Source: Clostridiales bacterium
GTDB lineage: Bacteria; Bacillota; Clostridia; Oscillospirales; Acutalibacteraceae
DNA: 64,000 bases
Assembly: GCA_019416455.1 (NCBI GenBank)
Contig: DXXG01000004.1
Location: 62,001 to 126,000 of the forward strand
Direction of reading: 5' to 3'
Under the pieces are notes generated by a model. It worked only from the letters and a program-made list of their open reading frames with translations. It searched no databases and was not told where the DNA came from. The position numbers and the translations under genes are program-made. This document shows positions 17,339 to 25,337 of the stretch, piece after piece; the first letter of the stretch is position 1, and each line of letters starts with the position of its first letter.

Positions 17339-18123
17339 AGAACCTATTCCAAACCATCGCTGTGGCCTTTGCCATGTTTTCTGCCATTCCCTGTCCTCAG
17401 CCGGTGTGGACGGAAAAAAACATGCGGTACTCGTTGTGTGCCTTCCCGTTGATCGGGGCGGTGTGCGGCCTGCTATGGTGGGGTTGGACGGCGCTGATGG
17501 CCTATGTGGGCGGTCCCACGCTGCTGCTGGCAGGAGGGCTTTGCGCTATCCCCGTGCTGGTGACCGGAGGCATCCATCTGGACGGTTACGCCGACACCAG
17601 CGACGCATTGGGGAGCTATGGCTCCCCTGAAAAAAAGCGGGAGATCTTGAAGGATCCCCGGTGCGGCGCCTTTGCCGTGATACGGGTGTGTGTCTGGTTC
17701 GTGCTGTATTTTGCCCTTTGCGGGTCCATCCGGTGGGACTCCCGAGCTCTGTGGTGCATGGGACTGGCCTTCGTACTGGAACGCTGTCTTTCCGGGTTTG
17801 CCAACGCTGCTTTTCCCTTGGCGAAAAATACCGGGCTGGCTCACACCTTCGCTGCGGCCGCGGATAAAAAGAAGGTGCGTGGCGTATTGGCGGTGGCTTC
17901 TCTGGTGCTGGCGATTGCCATGGTACTGGTGGGCGGATTGGCCGGCATCGCTATGGTAGCGGCCGCGGGCTGGATCCTGTGGCGGTATTATCGGGTCGCT
18001 CTCAAGCAGTTTGATGGGATCACCGGGGATCTGGCCGGGTGGTTTTTGCAGAGGGCGGAACTTTGGATGCTGGGAGCGCTGGCCGCGACACAGCTGTTGG
18101 AGGGAATGAAATGGTTTTTGTAA
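17335..18123 (+). CDS. cobS: Adenosylcobinamide-GDP ribazoletransferase (cobalamin synthase)
   Basis: An integral membrane enzyme of 262 residues that joins adenosylcobinamide-GDP to alpha-ribazole. The N-terminal FAMFSAIPCP motif, FPLIGAVCGLLWWGW, and the acidic GGIHLDGYADTSDALGSYG loop that binds metal are diagnostic. Five to seven hydrophobic segments are visible. Its final codons overlap the small CobU-like gene. Confidence 0.95.
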   Translation: MKNLFQTIAVAFAMFSAIPCPQPVWTEKNMRYSLCAFPLIGAVCGLLWWGWTALMAYVGGPTLLLAGGLCAIPVLVTGGIHLDGYADTSDALGSYGSPEKKREILKDPRCGAFAVIRVCVWFVLYFALCGSIRWDSRALWCMGLAFVLERCLSGFANAAFPLAKNTGLAHTFAAAADKKKVRGVLAVASLVLAIAMVLVGGLAGIAMVAAAGWILWRYYRVALKQFDGITGDLAGWFLQRAELWMLGALAATQLLEGMKWFL

Positions 18124-18449
18124 CAGGCCCCCTTTACAGTGGGAAAAAGACGTTCGTCATGGAATGGATGGGCTGGGACCAGGAAGCTCTGTCCCAAAAC
18201 GCCCTATGGGATGTGCAGGATCTTGCCTCGGACTGTGAGGATCTGGAGCGGCTGGCGGAAGAGCTTTCCAGAAAGCAGGTGGTGATCGCCGTGGAGGTGG
18301 GAGGGGGAATCGTGCCCGCGTCCGCTCAGGAGCGAGAGGCTCGGGAAGCTGCCGGGCGTCTGGCCTGCCTGCTGGCGAAAAAGGCGGATGCGGTCATCCG
18401 GGTGTTCTGCGGGATACCCACGGTTTTGAAAGGGGAGGTTACACTGTGA
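18111..18449 (+). CDS. Short CobU-like protein (truncated P-loop paralogue)
   Basis: A 112-residue protein related to CobU. The C-terminal part (EVGGGIVPASAQEREAREAA, RLACLLAKKADAVIRVFCGIP) follows the CobU NEVG...GRL block closely. The P-loop is GPLYSGKK, lacking the Ser/Thr that coordinates magnesium, and the RHR guanylylation region is missing. It probably cannot perform the full CobU reaction. A regulatory or substrate-binding role is possible, but I do not assign one. It sits between cobS (13-base overlap) and cobC (four-base overlap), so it is maintained in the operon rather than being an obvious pseudogene. Confidence 0.75.
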   Translation: MVFVTGPLYSGKKTFVMEWMGWDQEALSQNALWDVQDLASDCEDLERLAEELSRKQVVIAVEVGGGIVPASAQEREAREAAGRLACLLAKKADAVIRVFCGIPTVLKGEVTL

Positions 18450-19081
18450 AAGTTTATCTTTTGCGTCACGGGCAGACTATCTATAACGCGGAGAAGCGGT
18501 ACCAGGGCACCCGGGATATCCCTCTTTCTCAAGAGGGGCGGGATCAGCTGGTACAGGCGGATTTTTCCCCAGAAAAGGTGTATGTTTCCCCTTTGATCCG
18601 GGCCAGGAGCACAGCGGATATTCTGTTTCCCAGGGCGGAGCAGATCGTGGTGGAGGATTTTCGGGAAATGTGCTTCGGAATTTTTCAGGGGCGCAACTAT
18701 ATCGAGATGGAGCATGACCCTGAGTACATCGCCTGGGTGGGAGACAACTGTGAAGGGCGTTGTCCCGGTGGAGAGCGGAAAGTGGAGTTTTGTGACCGCA
18801 CCTGCAACGCCTTCGTGCCTTTGCTGGAAAGCGCCCTGAAAAAGGGAGAGGAAAAGCTGGTCATCATGGCTCACGGCGGGACCCAGATGGCCATTATGGA
18901 ACGGTACGGCCTGCCCCGTCACGATTACTACCACTGGTGTGGCCCCAATGGGGGCGGCTATGTGCTGGAGGCCCAGGAGGATGTCTGGTACAGAGACCAC
19001 ACCTTGACGCTGGTGGAAGAGGTGCAGTATGTCCGGAAAGAGGACGAAGAGATGACTGAGGAAGGCAGGAAGGAAGCATGA
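18446..19081 (+). CDS. cobC: Alpha-ribazole phosphatase / histidine phosphatase family protein
   Basis: A 211-residue phosphoglycerate-mutase-type phosphatase. It has the N-terminal VYLLRHGQTIYN with the phospho-accepting histidine, the second arginine in LIRARSTADIL, and the later catalytic histidine in VIMAHGGTQMAIME. From its place in the operon I infer removal of phosphate from alpha-ribazole phosphate or adenosylcobalamin phosphate. It starts with GTG overlapping the upstream TGA, and has a charged C-terminal tail. Confidence 0.87.
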   Translation: MKVYLLRHGQTIYNAEKRYQGTRDIPLSQEGRDQLVQADFSPEKVYVSPLIRARSTADILFPRAEQIVVEDFREMCFGIFQGRNYIEMEHDPEYIAWVGDNCEGRCPGGERKVEFCDRTCNAFVPLLESALKKGEEKLVIMAHGGTQMAIMERYGLPRHDYYHWCGPNGGGYVLEAQEDVWYRDHTLTLVEEVQYVRKEDEEMTEEGRKEA

Positions 19082-20058
19082 TCTGGACAGCGGTTTTGTG
19101 CGGCTTTCTTTTAGACTGCCTTTTGGGCGACCCTGAAAAGATGCCCCATCCGGTGGTGTGGATGGGGAAAGCGATCTCCCGGCTGGAAAAATGTCTGCGC
19201 CGCCGTTTTCCGCAGACCTCTGAGGGAGAGCTGAGGGCCGGCATGGTTTTGGCGGTCGTTCTTCCCCTGGGAACACTCCTCATCAGCGGTGGGCTGTGCT
19301 GGCTTTTCTGGTGGATCCATCCCATGCTGGGACTGGTGCTTCAAGCGTTTTGGTGTTGGCAGGCGCTGGCTATGCGGTGCCTTGCCAAGGAGAGCCGGAA
19401 CGTGTACCGCTGTCTGAAAGACCAAGGTCTGGAAGCGGGGCGGAAAGCGGTCTCTCGGATCGTGGGCAGGGATACCGCCCAGCTTTCGGAGCAGGGTGTT
19501 ATCAAGGCGGCGGTGGAGACCGTGGCGGAGAATTTTTCCGACGGTGTGGTCGCCCCGCTGCTGTACATGCTCATAGGAGGAGCGCCCTTGGCCCTTACTT
19601 ATAAAGCCATCAACACCATGGACAGCATGGTGGGATATAAGAATGAAAAGTATCTGTATTTCGGCAGAGCAGCCGCCAAACTGGACGATGCGGCCAATTA
19701 CGTGCCATCCAGGATCGGGGCGCTGCTGTGGATCCTGGCGTCGCCCTTGGCGGGAGGAAACATGAAAAACGCCTGGAGGATCTGGCGGCGGGACCGGCGG
19801 AACCATGCCAGTCCTAATTCCGCACAGACAGAATCTGCCTGCGCTGGTTCCTTGGGGATTCAGCTGGCGGGACCGGCGTCCTATTTTGGCAAGATGGTGG
19901 ATAAGCCCACCATCGGCGATTCGGAAAGAGAAGTGCAGCGGAAGGATATCCTCCGGGCCAACAAGATGATGATCCTTTCCAGCGTAGTGGGCCTGGTGAT
20001 CGGATTGGCCATCCGTGGGGCAGCGATCTTCCTACTGGGGCATTACGGGATCTGGTGA
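19078..20058 (+). CDS. cbiB: Adenosylcobinamide-phosphate synthase
   Basis: A 326-residue membrane protein attaching aminopropanol (phosphate) to adenosylcobyric acid. LLDCLLGDPEKMPHPVVWMG and AVETVAENFSDGVVAPLLYM are the conserved CbiB motifs, followed by YKAINTMDSMVGYKNEKY. Several membrane-spanning stretches are visible. It overlaps cobC by four bases. Its substrate amine comes from the CobD encoded next. Confidence 0.95.
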   Translation: MIWTAVLCGFLLDCLLGDPEKMPHPVVWMGKAISRLEKCLRRRFPQTSEGELRAGMVLAVVLPLGTLLISGGLCWLFWWIHPMLGLVLQAFWCWQALAMRCLAKESRNVYRCLKDQGLEAGRKAVSRIVGRDTAQLSEQGVIKAAVETVAENFSDGVVAPLLYMLIGGAPLALTYKAINTMDSMVGYKNEKYLYFGRAAAKLDDAANYVPSRIGALLWILASPLAGGNMKNAWRIWRRDRRNHASPNSAQTESACAGSLGIQLAGPASYFGKMVDKPTIGDSEREVQRKDILRANKMMILSSVVGLVIGLAIRGAAIFLLGHYGIW

Positions 20059-20098
20059 TCTTGACGGGCCCTTATCTCATTCGTAATGGAGGCAGCAT

Positions 20099-21184
20099 AT
20101 GAGCGAGCATGATGAGATCAGTGTGTTTCCGGCATCCTTGGTGCACGGCGGGGATTGGGCTGGGTATTCGGAGGAATACGGCGGGCAGCCCTTGGATTTT
20201 TCTGCCAACGTCAGCCCCTTGGGAGTGCCGGAAGGGGTCAAGCAGGCCATAGCCGCTGCCGCGGAAAGCGCCGACCGGTACCCAGACCCTCTTTGCCGGT
20301 CATTGTGCCGGAAACTGGCGGAGCATGAGCAAGTGCCCCAGGAATACGTGTTGTGTGGCAACGGGGCAGCGGATCTGATCTTCCGGGCGGTGCTGGCCAG
20401 GAAGCCGAAAAAAGCTCTGATCACGGCTCCCGCCTTCGCCGAGTATGAGGCCGCTTTGAGGGCCTGTGGCTGTGAGACGGTGTATTATTTCTTGCGGGAG
20501 GAAAACGACTTCCACCTGGACCAGGGCTTTTTGGAGGCTATCGTTCCCGGCATCGATATGGTGTTTCTCTGCGAGCCCAATAATCCCACCGGTGTTTCTT
20601 CTCCCCGAGAGTTCTTGCTCCAAGTGGCGGAACGGTGCGATCGCTGCGGAGCTCTGCTCATGCTGGACGAGTGTTTCGGGGATTTTCTCAAGGAGCCGGA
20701 CCGCCACACTTTGAAAGGTGTTCTTGGAAAGTTTCCAGGTGTGGTGATCTTGAAGGCTTTCACGAAACTTTATGCCATGGCGGGGGTACGTCTGGGATAT
20801 GCTTTGTGCTCTGACGGCAGGCGGATGGAAGAGATGCGGCAGGCGGGACAGCCTTGGGCGGTGTCCTCCCTGGCTCAGGCTGCGGGAGAAGCAGCTTTGG
20901 AAGAAACAGAGTACGTGGAACAGGCGAGGCGGATGGTAGCTGAGGAACGGCCTTGGCTGGCACAACAGCTGACGGACCTTGGGATGAGGGTGGTGCCTGG
21001 AGAGGCGAATTATCTGCTGTTCCGGTGTGGGAAGCCCTTGATCCAGCCTTTGCGGGAGCGAGGGATCCTGCTGCGAAGCTGCGGCAATTACCATGGGCTG
21101 GACGAGAGCTGGTACCGCACCTCTGTGCGCACCCATGAAGAAAATGTCCGCCTGATACAGGCGCTTAATGAGGTGGTACGATGA
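20099..21184 (+). CDS. cobD: Threonine-phosphate decarboxylase
   Basis: A 361-residue class-II-type PLP aminotransferase-fold protein. It has the early LDFSANVSPLGVPEGV, the CEPNNPTGVSS motif, and the PLP lysine in VILKAFTKLYAMAGVRLGYA. Within this operon it most likely decarboxylates L-threonine phosphate to aminopropanol phosphate for CbiB. Histidinol-phosphate aminotransferase is the nearest alternative. The ATG at 20099 has GGAGG nine bases upstream. It overlaps cbiP by four bases. Confidence 0.92.
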   Translation: MSEHDEISVFPASLVHGGDWAGYSEEYGGQPLDFSANVSPLGVPEGVKQAIAAAAESADRYPDPLCRSLCRKLAEHEQVPQEYVLCGNGAADLIFRAVLARKPKKALITAPAFAEYEAALRACGCETVYYFLREENDFHLDQGFLEAIVPGIDMVFLCEPNNPTGVSSPREFLLQVAERCDRCGALLMLDECFGDFLKEPDRHTLKGVLGKFPGVVILKAFTKLYAMAGVRLGYALCSDGRRMEEMRQAGQPWAVSSLAQAAGEAALEETEYVEQARRMVAEERPWLAQQLTDLGMRVVPGEANYLLFRCGKPLIQPLRERGILLRSCGNYHGLDESWYRTSVRTHEENVRLIQALNEVVR

Positions 21185-22659
21185 AACAGGCCAAATGCAT
21201 CATGGTGCAGGGCACCATGTCCGGCGCGGGGAAAAGTCTTTTGTGCGCGGGGCTGTGCAGGATCTTTGCTCAGGATGGGTGGAAAACCGCGCCGTTCAAA
21301 AGCCAGAACATGGCGTTGAACAGTTATGTCACCCGGGACGGCTTAGAAATGGGCCGTGCCCAGGTGGTCCAAGCACAGGCGGCAGGCAAGGAGCCGGATG
21401 TGCGTATGAATCCTATTTTGCTGAAACCTTCCAGTGACATCGGCAGTCAGGTCATCGTCAATGGGGAGGTGCTGGGACAGATGAGCGCTGCCCAGTATTT
21501 CCGCAGCAAACGGCAGCTGATACCGGATATCCTGAAAGCCTACAACAGTTTGGCAGCGGAAAACGACGTGATCGTCATTGAAGGGGCGGGGAGCCCGGCA
21601 GAGATCAACCTGCGTGCCGACGATATCGTGAACATGGGTCTGGCGGAGCTGGTGGACGCTCCTGTGCTTCTGGCGGGGGACATCGACCGGGGTGGGGTAT
21701 TCGCCCAGCTTTACGGCACCGTGGCTCTGTTGGAAGAGAAGGAACGTGCCCGCATCGGGGGGCTCATCATCAATAAGTTCCGGGGAGACGAAGCGATCCT
21801 GCGGCCGGGGCTTTCCATGCTGGAGGAAAAAACCGGGATCCCTGTGCTGGGAGTAGTGCCCTATCTCCAGGTCCACGTGGACGATGAGGACTCTTTAGCG
21901 CCTTGCTTGGAAAATCAGGGTGGGAAAAAGCCCCTGGATATCGCGGTCATCCGCCTTCCCCGCATCTCCAATTTTACGGATTTCTCTCTGCTTGACGAGC
22001 ATCCCGCCATGGGCGTGCGGTATGTGCAGAGCCCCCGGGAGCTGGGATCTCCTGACCTGGTGATCCTCCCCGGCACCAAGAGTACCCTTTCCGACCTTTT
22101 ATGGCTGCGGCAAAGCGGCCTGGAAGCAGCGGTGAGCAAATTGGCTTATAAGGGAACGCCGGTGATGGGCATCTGTGGGGGATACCAGATGCTGGGCGAA
22201 ACTCTGTCCGATCCCTATGGTACAGAAGGGGGAGGAGAAATGCGGGGTATGGGGCTCCTGCCTGTGGACACGGTGTTCAGCGACCGCAAGACCCGTACCC
22301 GGATGCAGGCGGTGGTGACCGCTCCGGAGTTCGCTGGGGCGCAGCTGGATGGCTATGAGATCCACACTGGAAAGACCACTGTGAGAGGAGATGCTTTCTG
22401 CACCCTGGAAAACGGCCAGCCGGATGGCTGTGTCAACGGCAGTGTGTTCGGCACCTACCTGCACGGTCTGTTCGATACCGGCAGCCTGACGCAGAAATTG
22501 GCGGAATACTTGTGCGCTCGCAAAGGGATCCCTTGTGAGCAGGCGGCGCCTATTTCTCACGAAGCCTATCAGGAGCAGCAATTCGACCTGCTGGCGGAGG
22601 GAATCCGCCGGGCGCTGGATATGAAAGCGGTCTACGCACTGATGGAAAGGGGACACTGA
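21181..22659 (+). CDS. cbiP: Adenosylcobyric acid synthase (glutamine-hydrolysing)
   Basis: Amidates the b, d, e and g carboxylates. At 492 residues it is full length. The N-terminal ATPase domain has VQGTMSGAGKSLLCAGLCR and KSQNMALNSYVT. The C-terminal amidotransferase domain has GTPVMGICGGYQMLG with the catalytic cysteine and GSVFGTYLHGLFD with the histidine. It overlaps cobD at the start and is separated from cobO by one base. Confidence 0.96.
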   Translation: MKQAKCIMVQGTMSGAGKSLLCAGLCRIFAQDGWKTAPFKSQNMALNSYVTRDGLEMGRAQVVQAQAAGKEPDVRMNPILLKPSSDIGSQVIVNGEVLGQMSAAQYFRSKRQLIPDILKAYNSLAAENDVIVIEGAGSPAEINLRADDIVNMGLAELVDAPVLLAGDIDRGGVFAQLYGTVALLEEKERARIGGLIINKFRGDEAILRPGLSMLEEKTGIPVLGVVPYLQVHVDDEDSLAPCLENQGGKKPLDIAVIRLPRISNFTDFSLLDEHPAMGVRYVQSPRELGSPDLVILPGTKSTLSDLLWLRQSGLEAAVSKLAYKGTPVMGICGGYQMLGETLSDPYGTEGGGEMRGMGLLPVDTVFSDRKTRTRMQAVVTAPEFAGAQLDGYEIHTGKTTVRGDAFCTLENGQPDGCVNGSVFGTYLHGLFDTGSLTQKLAEYLCARKGIPCEQAAPISHEAYQEQQFDLLAEGIRRALDMKAVYALMERGH

Positions 22660-22660
22660 T

Positions 22661-23173
22661 ATGGAAAAAGGTCTAGTCCACCTGTATTGGGGCGATGGAA
22701 AAGGAAAGACCACCGCAGCCATGGGGGTGGCGCTGCGGGCTCTGGCCGCCGGGAAAAAGGTGGTCATTGTTCAGTTCCTCAAGGGTAGGGAGAGCGGGGA
22801 AGTAAAGATGCTCTCTCAGCTGGGCGCCAAGATCTACCGGGGAAAATCCGGACAGAAATTTGTGTTTCAGATGACCGAACAGGAAAAGGCGGAGACCCGG
22901 AAAACCCAGGAGGAAAATCTGTTGGCAGCCTTGAGCCAGCCGGCGGACCTGCTGATCTTGGACGAAGCCTGTGCCGCGCTGAAACTGGGCATGGTTGACG
23001 AGGCGCTCTTGAAGCGTGTTGTTCTGGAGAAACCGGAAGAACAGGAGCTGATCCTTACCGGACGGGATCCGGCAGACTGGATGGGGGAAGCGGCAGATTA
23101 TTCCACGGAAATGCACTGCTGGAGGCATCCTTATGAAAAGGGGATCGCTGCCAGAGAAGGCGTGGAATATTGA
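22661..23173 (+). CDS. cobO: Cob(I)yrinic acid a,c-diamide adenosyltransferase
   Basis: A 170-residue corrinoid adenosyltransferase of the CobA/CobO/BtuR family. The P-loop is WGDGKGKTTAAMGVALRALA, and VVIVQFLKG and DLLILDEACAALKLGMV follow in the family order. It is the last gene of the operon, ahead of the bidirectional terminator at 23,342. The symbol cobA is also used for this activity, but here I keep it for the methyltransferase fusion. Confidence 0.94.
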   Translation: MEKGLVHLYWGDGKGKTTAAMGVALRALAAGKKVVIVQFLKGRESGEVKMLSQLGAKIYRGKSGQKFVFQMTEQEKAETRKTQEENLLAALSQPADLLILDEACAALKLGMVDEALLKRVVLEKPEEQELILTGRDPADWMGEAADYSTEMHCWRHPYEKGIAAREGVEY

Positions 23174-23341
23174 TCGAAAAAGGTTAAGGAGCAGCGGCCC
23201 AGCTTTTTCTCCCTTTGGGTTATGGGGAAAGATGGATTTCCCGGGAAATAAAGGTCCCGGAATAACATCTAGGCGTATTTTTCTAGGATGACCAAGGGAA
23301 ACGCTTTTCAAAGGCTGGCAGAGAGATCTATAAAAAGCGCT

Positions 23342-23378
23342 AAAAGGACATTCGCCAGTTGGCAAATGTCCTTTTTTT
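23342..23378 (+). terminator. Bidirectional terminator after cbi/cob operon
   Basis: A 26-base hairpin (GGACATT arm pairing with AATGTCC, internal GCC/GGC) with A residues before and seven T residues after. It lies between two convergent operons, so it can serve both. Confidence 0.88.
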
Positions 23379-23394
23379 ACGGCTGTTGACGACA

Positions 23395-23853
23395 TCATTT
23401 TTCCGGGTGGGGGATGTGGATCCGCTCTACTGAGATCTGTCCGTTTTCAACTTGTGCCATCATCATGGTGATCTCTTGGTGGAAGCGTCTTGGCCCACAA
23501 GACCCGGGATTGAGCCATAGACGGCCATCCTGTTCTTTCTGCACGTATTTGTGTGAGTGCCCAAACACCACCACGTCCACACCGGTGAGGTCAGCGGGAA
23601 TTTCCTTCTTGTTGTGGACCATATAGAACGTCACACCGCCCAGGGTAAACGTCAGGTCGTGGGGGATGGCCTCTGCCCATTCCTTGTCGTTGTTGCCCCG
23701 GACCACATAGAGAGGAGCAAACTCCCGAAGCCTGTCCACAATGGACTGCTTATTGATGTCGCCGCCGTGGAGAATGGCGTCGGCGGTTTGCAGGTGCTCC
23801 ACCACTTCTGGCCGGAGCAGGCCATGAGTGTCGGATAGAATGGCAAGTTTCAT
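23395..23853 (-). CDS. YfcE/MJ0936-type metallophosphodiesterase
   Basis: A 152-residue calcineurin-like phosphoesterase. Metal-binding motifs are clear: ILSDTHG near the start, ILHGGDIN, VVRGNND and VVFGHSHK. Length and motifs match the small YfcE family, which hydrolyses phosphodiesters in vitro; the physiological substrate is unknown. I start at the ATG 23853 because the family begins MKLAILSDTHG. It is the last gene of a four-gene minus-strand group, ten bases after the deformylase. Confidence 0.88.
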   Translation of the reverse strand: MKLAILSDTHGLLRPEVVEHLQTADAILHGGDINKQSIVDRLREFAPLYVVRGNNDKEWAEAIPHDLTFTLGGVTFYMVHNKKEIPADLTGVDVVVFGHSHKYVQKEQDGRLWLNPGSCGPRRFHQEITMMMAQVENGQISVERIHIPHPEK

Positions 23854-23863
23854 AGTGCCCTCC

Positions 23864-24274
23864 TTAAATGATGATCCCTTCACAGTGGTCGATCTCGTGC
23901 TGGATGATCTGAGCGGTCCAGCCGGTAAAAGTTTTGATCCGCTCCTGAAACTGTTGGTTCTGCCACCGCACCTTGATGGATTTCCACCGCTTCACAGGCC
24001 GCAGGCCAGTGAGGGACAGACAGCCTTCTTCAGTCTGGAAGGGGCCGGATTTCTTTAGGATCTCTGGGTTGAACATGACCATGTAGCTGTCCTCATTGTC
24101 AAAGGCGATGATCCGCTTGTTCACGCCGATCATATTGGCCGCCATGCCCACACAGCCCTCTTTGTGGTGTTCCAGTGTTTCCAAAAGGTCTGCCGCTGTT
24201 TGCAGATCCTCCGGAGTGGCTGGCTCTGCTTTCTGGGCCAGAAAGGTTTCGTCTTTGCAGATCTCTCGTATCAT
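23864..24274 (-). CDS. def: Peptide deformylase-like protein
   Basis: A 136-residue member of the deformylase family, which removes the N-formyl group from nascent proteins with a metal ion. Motif 2 (EEGCLSL) and motif 3 (HEIDHCEG) supply the cysteine, two histidines and glutamate of the active site. Motif 1 is unusual: VGMAANMIGV in place of GLAAPQIG, so the canonical glutamine is a methionine. The group of short clostridial deformylase-like proteins often shows this. Activity is therefore likely but unproven. The ATG overlaps the SGNH hydrolase stop as ATGA. Confidence 0.85.
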   Translation of the reverse strand: MIREICKDETFLAQKAEPATPEDLQTAADLLETLEHHKEGCVGMAANMIGVNKRIIAFDNEDSYMVMFNPEILKKSGPFQTEEGCLSLTGLRPVKRWKSIKVRWQNQQFQERIKTFTGWTAQIIQHEIDHCEGIII

Positions 24275-24843
24275 GACCGATCCTCCTTATGCTGTAAGAT
24301 GACGGATGCCAGTGTTTCCGCCGCGATGCGGGTGCCAAGCTCTGAAGGGTGGACGCCGTCGGGAGCATAGAGATCTTGTTTGTCCGCCCGGCGGAAAAAT
24401 TCCCCACCCACGTCGGCCAGAAGGGTCTGGTTTTCCTGGGAGGCTTGACGGTAGGCTGTCGCTAGATTTTGGGCCATCTCCTCGTAGTTCCAACCTTTGG
24501 ACGCCAGTTTGGCTCCGTCTTTTTGGTATGCCCAGGTGGCGTAGAGTACAGGTGTCGCACCGTTTTCGCGGATCAGCGCGCAAAGACTTTTCACGCTGGC
24601 GAAAAAGCTCTTGGGAGAGGTGAGGGGTCCGTGGCTCATTTCCTGGAGTACCACATACTCCCAAGATTCCCCGGTCAGGGCCGCCTGGGTTTTAGCGCCT
24701 AGTTTAGTGTTTGAGTTCAGCTGTTCCGAAAGTCGTGCCCCACCTCGGGTGTGGGCAATGACCTGGGCTCCGGTCAACTGGGCCAGAAGCCCCGGCAGAT
24801 CATTGGATGAGGTAAAACTGTTTCCCAGCATGAGAATTCGCAT
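24271..24843 (-). CDS. SGNH/GDSL hydrolase family protein
   Basis: A 190-residue esterase-like protein. Block I is ILMLGNSFTSSNDLPGLLA, where the serine in GNSFT is the likely nucleophile. The C-terminal DGVHPSELGTRIAAE holds the catalytic Asp-x-x-His pair. No signal peptide is present, suggesting a cytosolic enzyme. Substrate unknown. The ATG at 24843 gives the family N-terminus; the longer frame adds an unrelated tail. It overlaps the deformylase gene by four bases. Confidence 0.8.
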   Translation of the reverse strand: MRILMLGNSFTSSNDLPGLLAQLTGAQVIAHTRGGARLSEQLNSNTKLGAKTQAALTGESWEYVVLQEMSHGPLTSPKSFFASVKSLCALIRENGATPVLYATWAYQKDGAKLASKGWNYEEMAQNLATAYRQASQENQTLLADVGGEFFRRADKQDLYAPDGVHPSELGTRIAAETLASVILQHKEDRS

Positions 24844-24856
24844 CACAGTGCTCCTC

Positions 24857-25075
24857 TCAATAAAAAGTGGAGATCTCACCCTCACCGATGCCGTAGAGAC
24901 GGCAAAACTCGTTCAGATCTTCAGGGGTGCGAATCAGCATCACTTCGGTGAATTTTTCAGTTCGCAGATCTTGAAATCCAGCTACTTTTTCGCCGGTACA
25001 AATACTTGCACGGATCACGGGCTTTTGAGTTTCTTTGTCATAGGTACGGGCCTGCTGTTTCTTCTTGAAAAACAT
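24857..25075 (-). CDS. Conserved small protein of unknown function (72 residues)
   Basis: Begins MFFKKKQQARTYDKETQKPV, contains RASICTGEKVAGFQD and EVMLIRTPEDLNEFCRLYGI. I recall similar short proteins in Clostridia annotated as hypothetical (sometimes misnamed aspartate dehydrogenase), but I cannot assign a function. A TGGAGG ribosome site lies about eight bases before the ATG. It is the first gene after the minus-strand promoter at 25,117-25,146, upstream of the SGNH hydrolase. Confidence 0.72.
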   Translation of the reverse strand: MFFKKKQQARTYDKETQKPVIRASICTGEKVAGFQDLRTEKFTEVMLIRTPEDLNEFCRLYGIGEGEISTFY

Positions 25076-25116
25076 ACCGTGTTCCTCCAGCGCAGCGCAC
25101 AGATTAAGATGCTATT

Positions 25117-25146
25117 ATGATACCGTTTCGTACAGGTGACTGTCAA
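25117..25146 (-). promoter_or_regulatory. Promoter of the small protein/SGNH/deformylase/phosphodiesterase operon
   Basis: Minus strand: TTGACA (25141-25146), 18-base spacer, TATCAT (25117-25122), about 35 bases ahead of the first ATG. Confidence 0.75.
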
Positions 25147-25203
25147 TGACCCGGCGATACAAAAGAGCATTACGAAAAGGGGGGCGTCCCTAAAGCCGTC
25201 GGC

Positions 25204-25232
25204 GCGACAGCACATCGCAGGTGTGGTATAAT
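25204..25232 (+). promoter_or_regulatory. Extended -10 promoter of AraC-type regulator
   Basis: A perfect TATAAT (25227-25232) preceded by TGG, with a weak -35 GCGACA 17 bases upstream. It diverges from the promoter at 25,117. Confidence 0.65.
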
Positions 25233-25337
25233 ACAAAAATGAGGGAAAGATGTGCTGGCTGGACAAAAGAAAGCACGAAAAGTCGGGCAGACACAGCCCG
25301 TTTTGATTATGCTGTTATCAGAAGGACGGTGTGGCCA

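Noticed and set aside
20300..21136. 278-codon minus-strand frame opposite cobD
   Set aside because: Shadow of cobD, which has clear PLP-enzyme motifs; no ribosome site or family on the minus strand.
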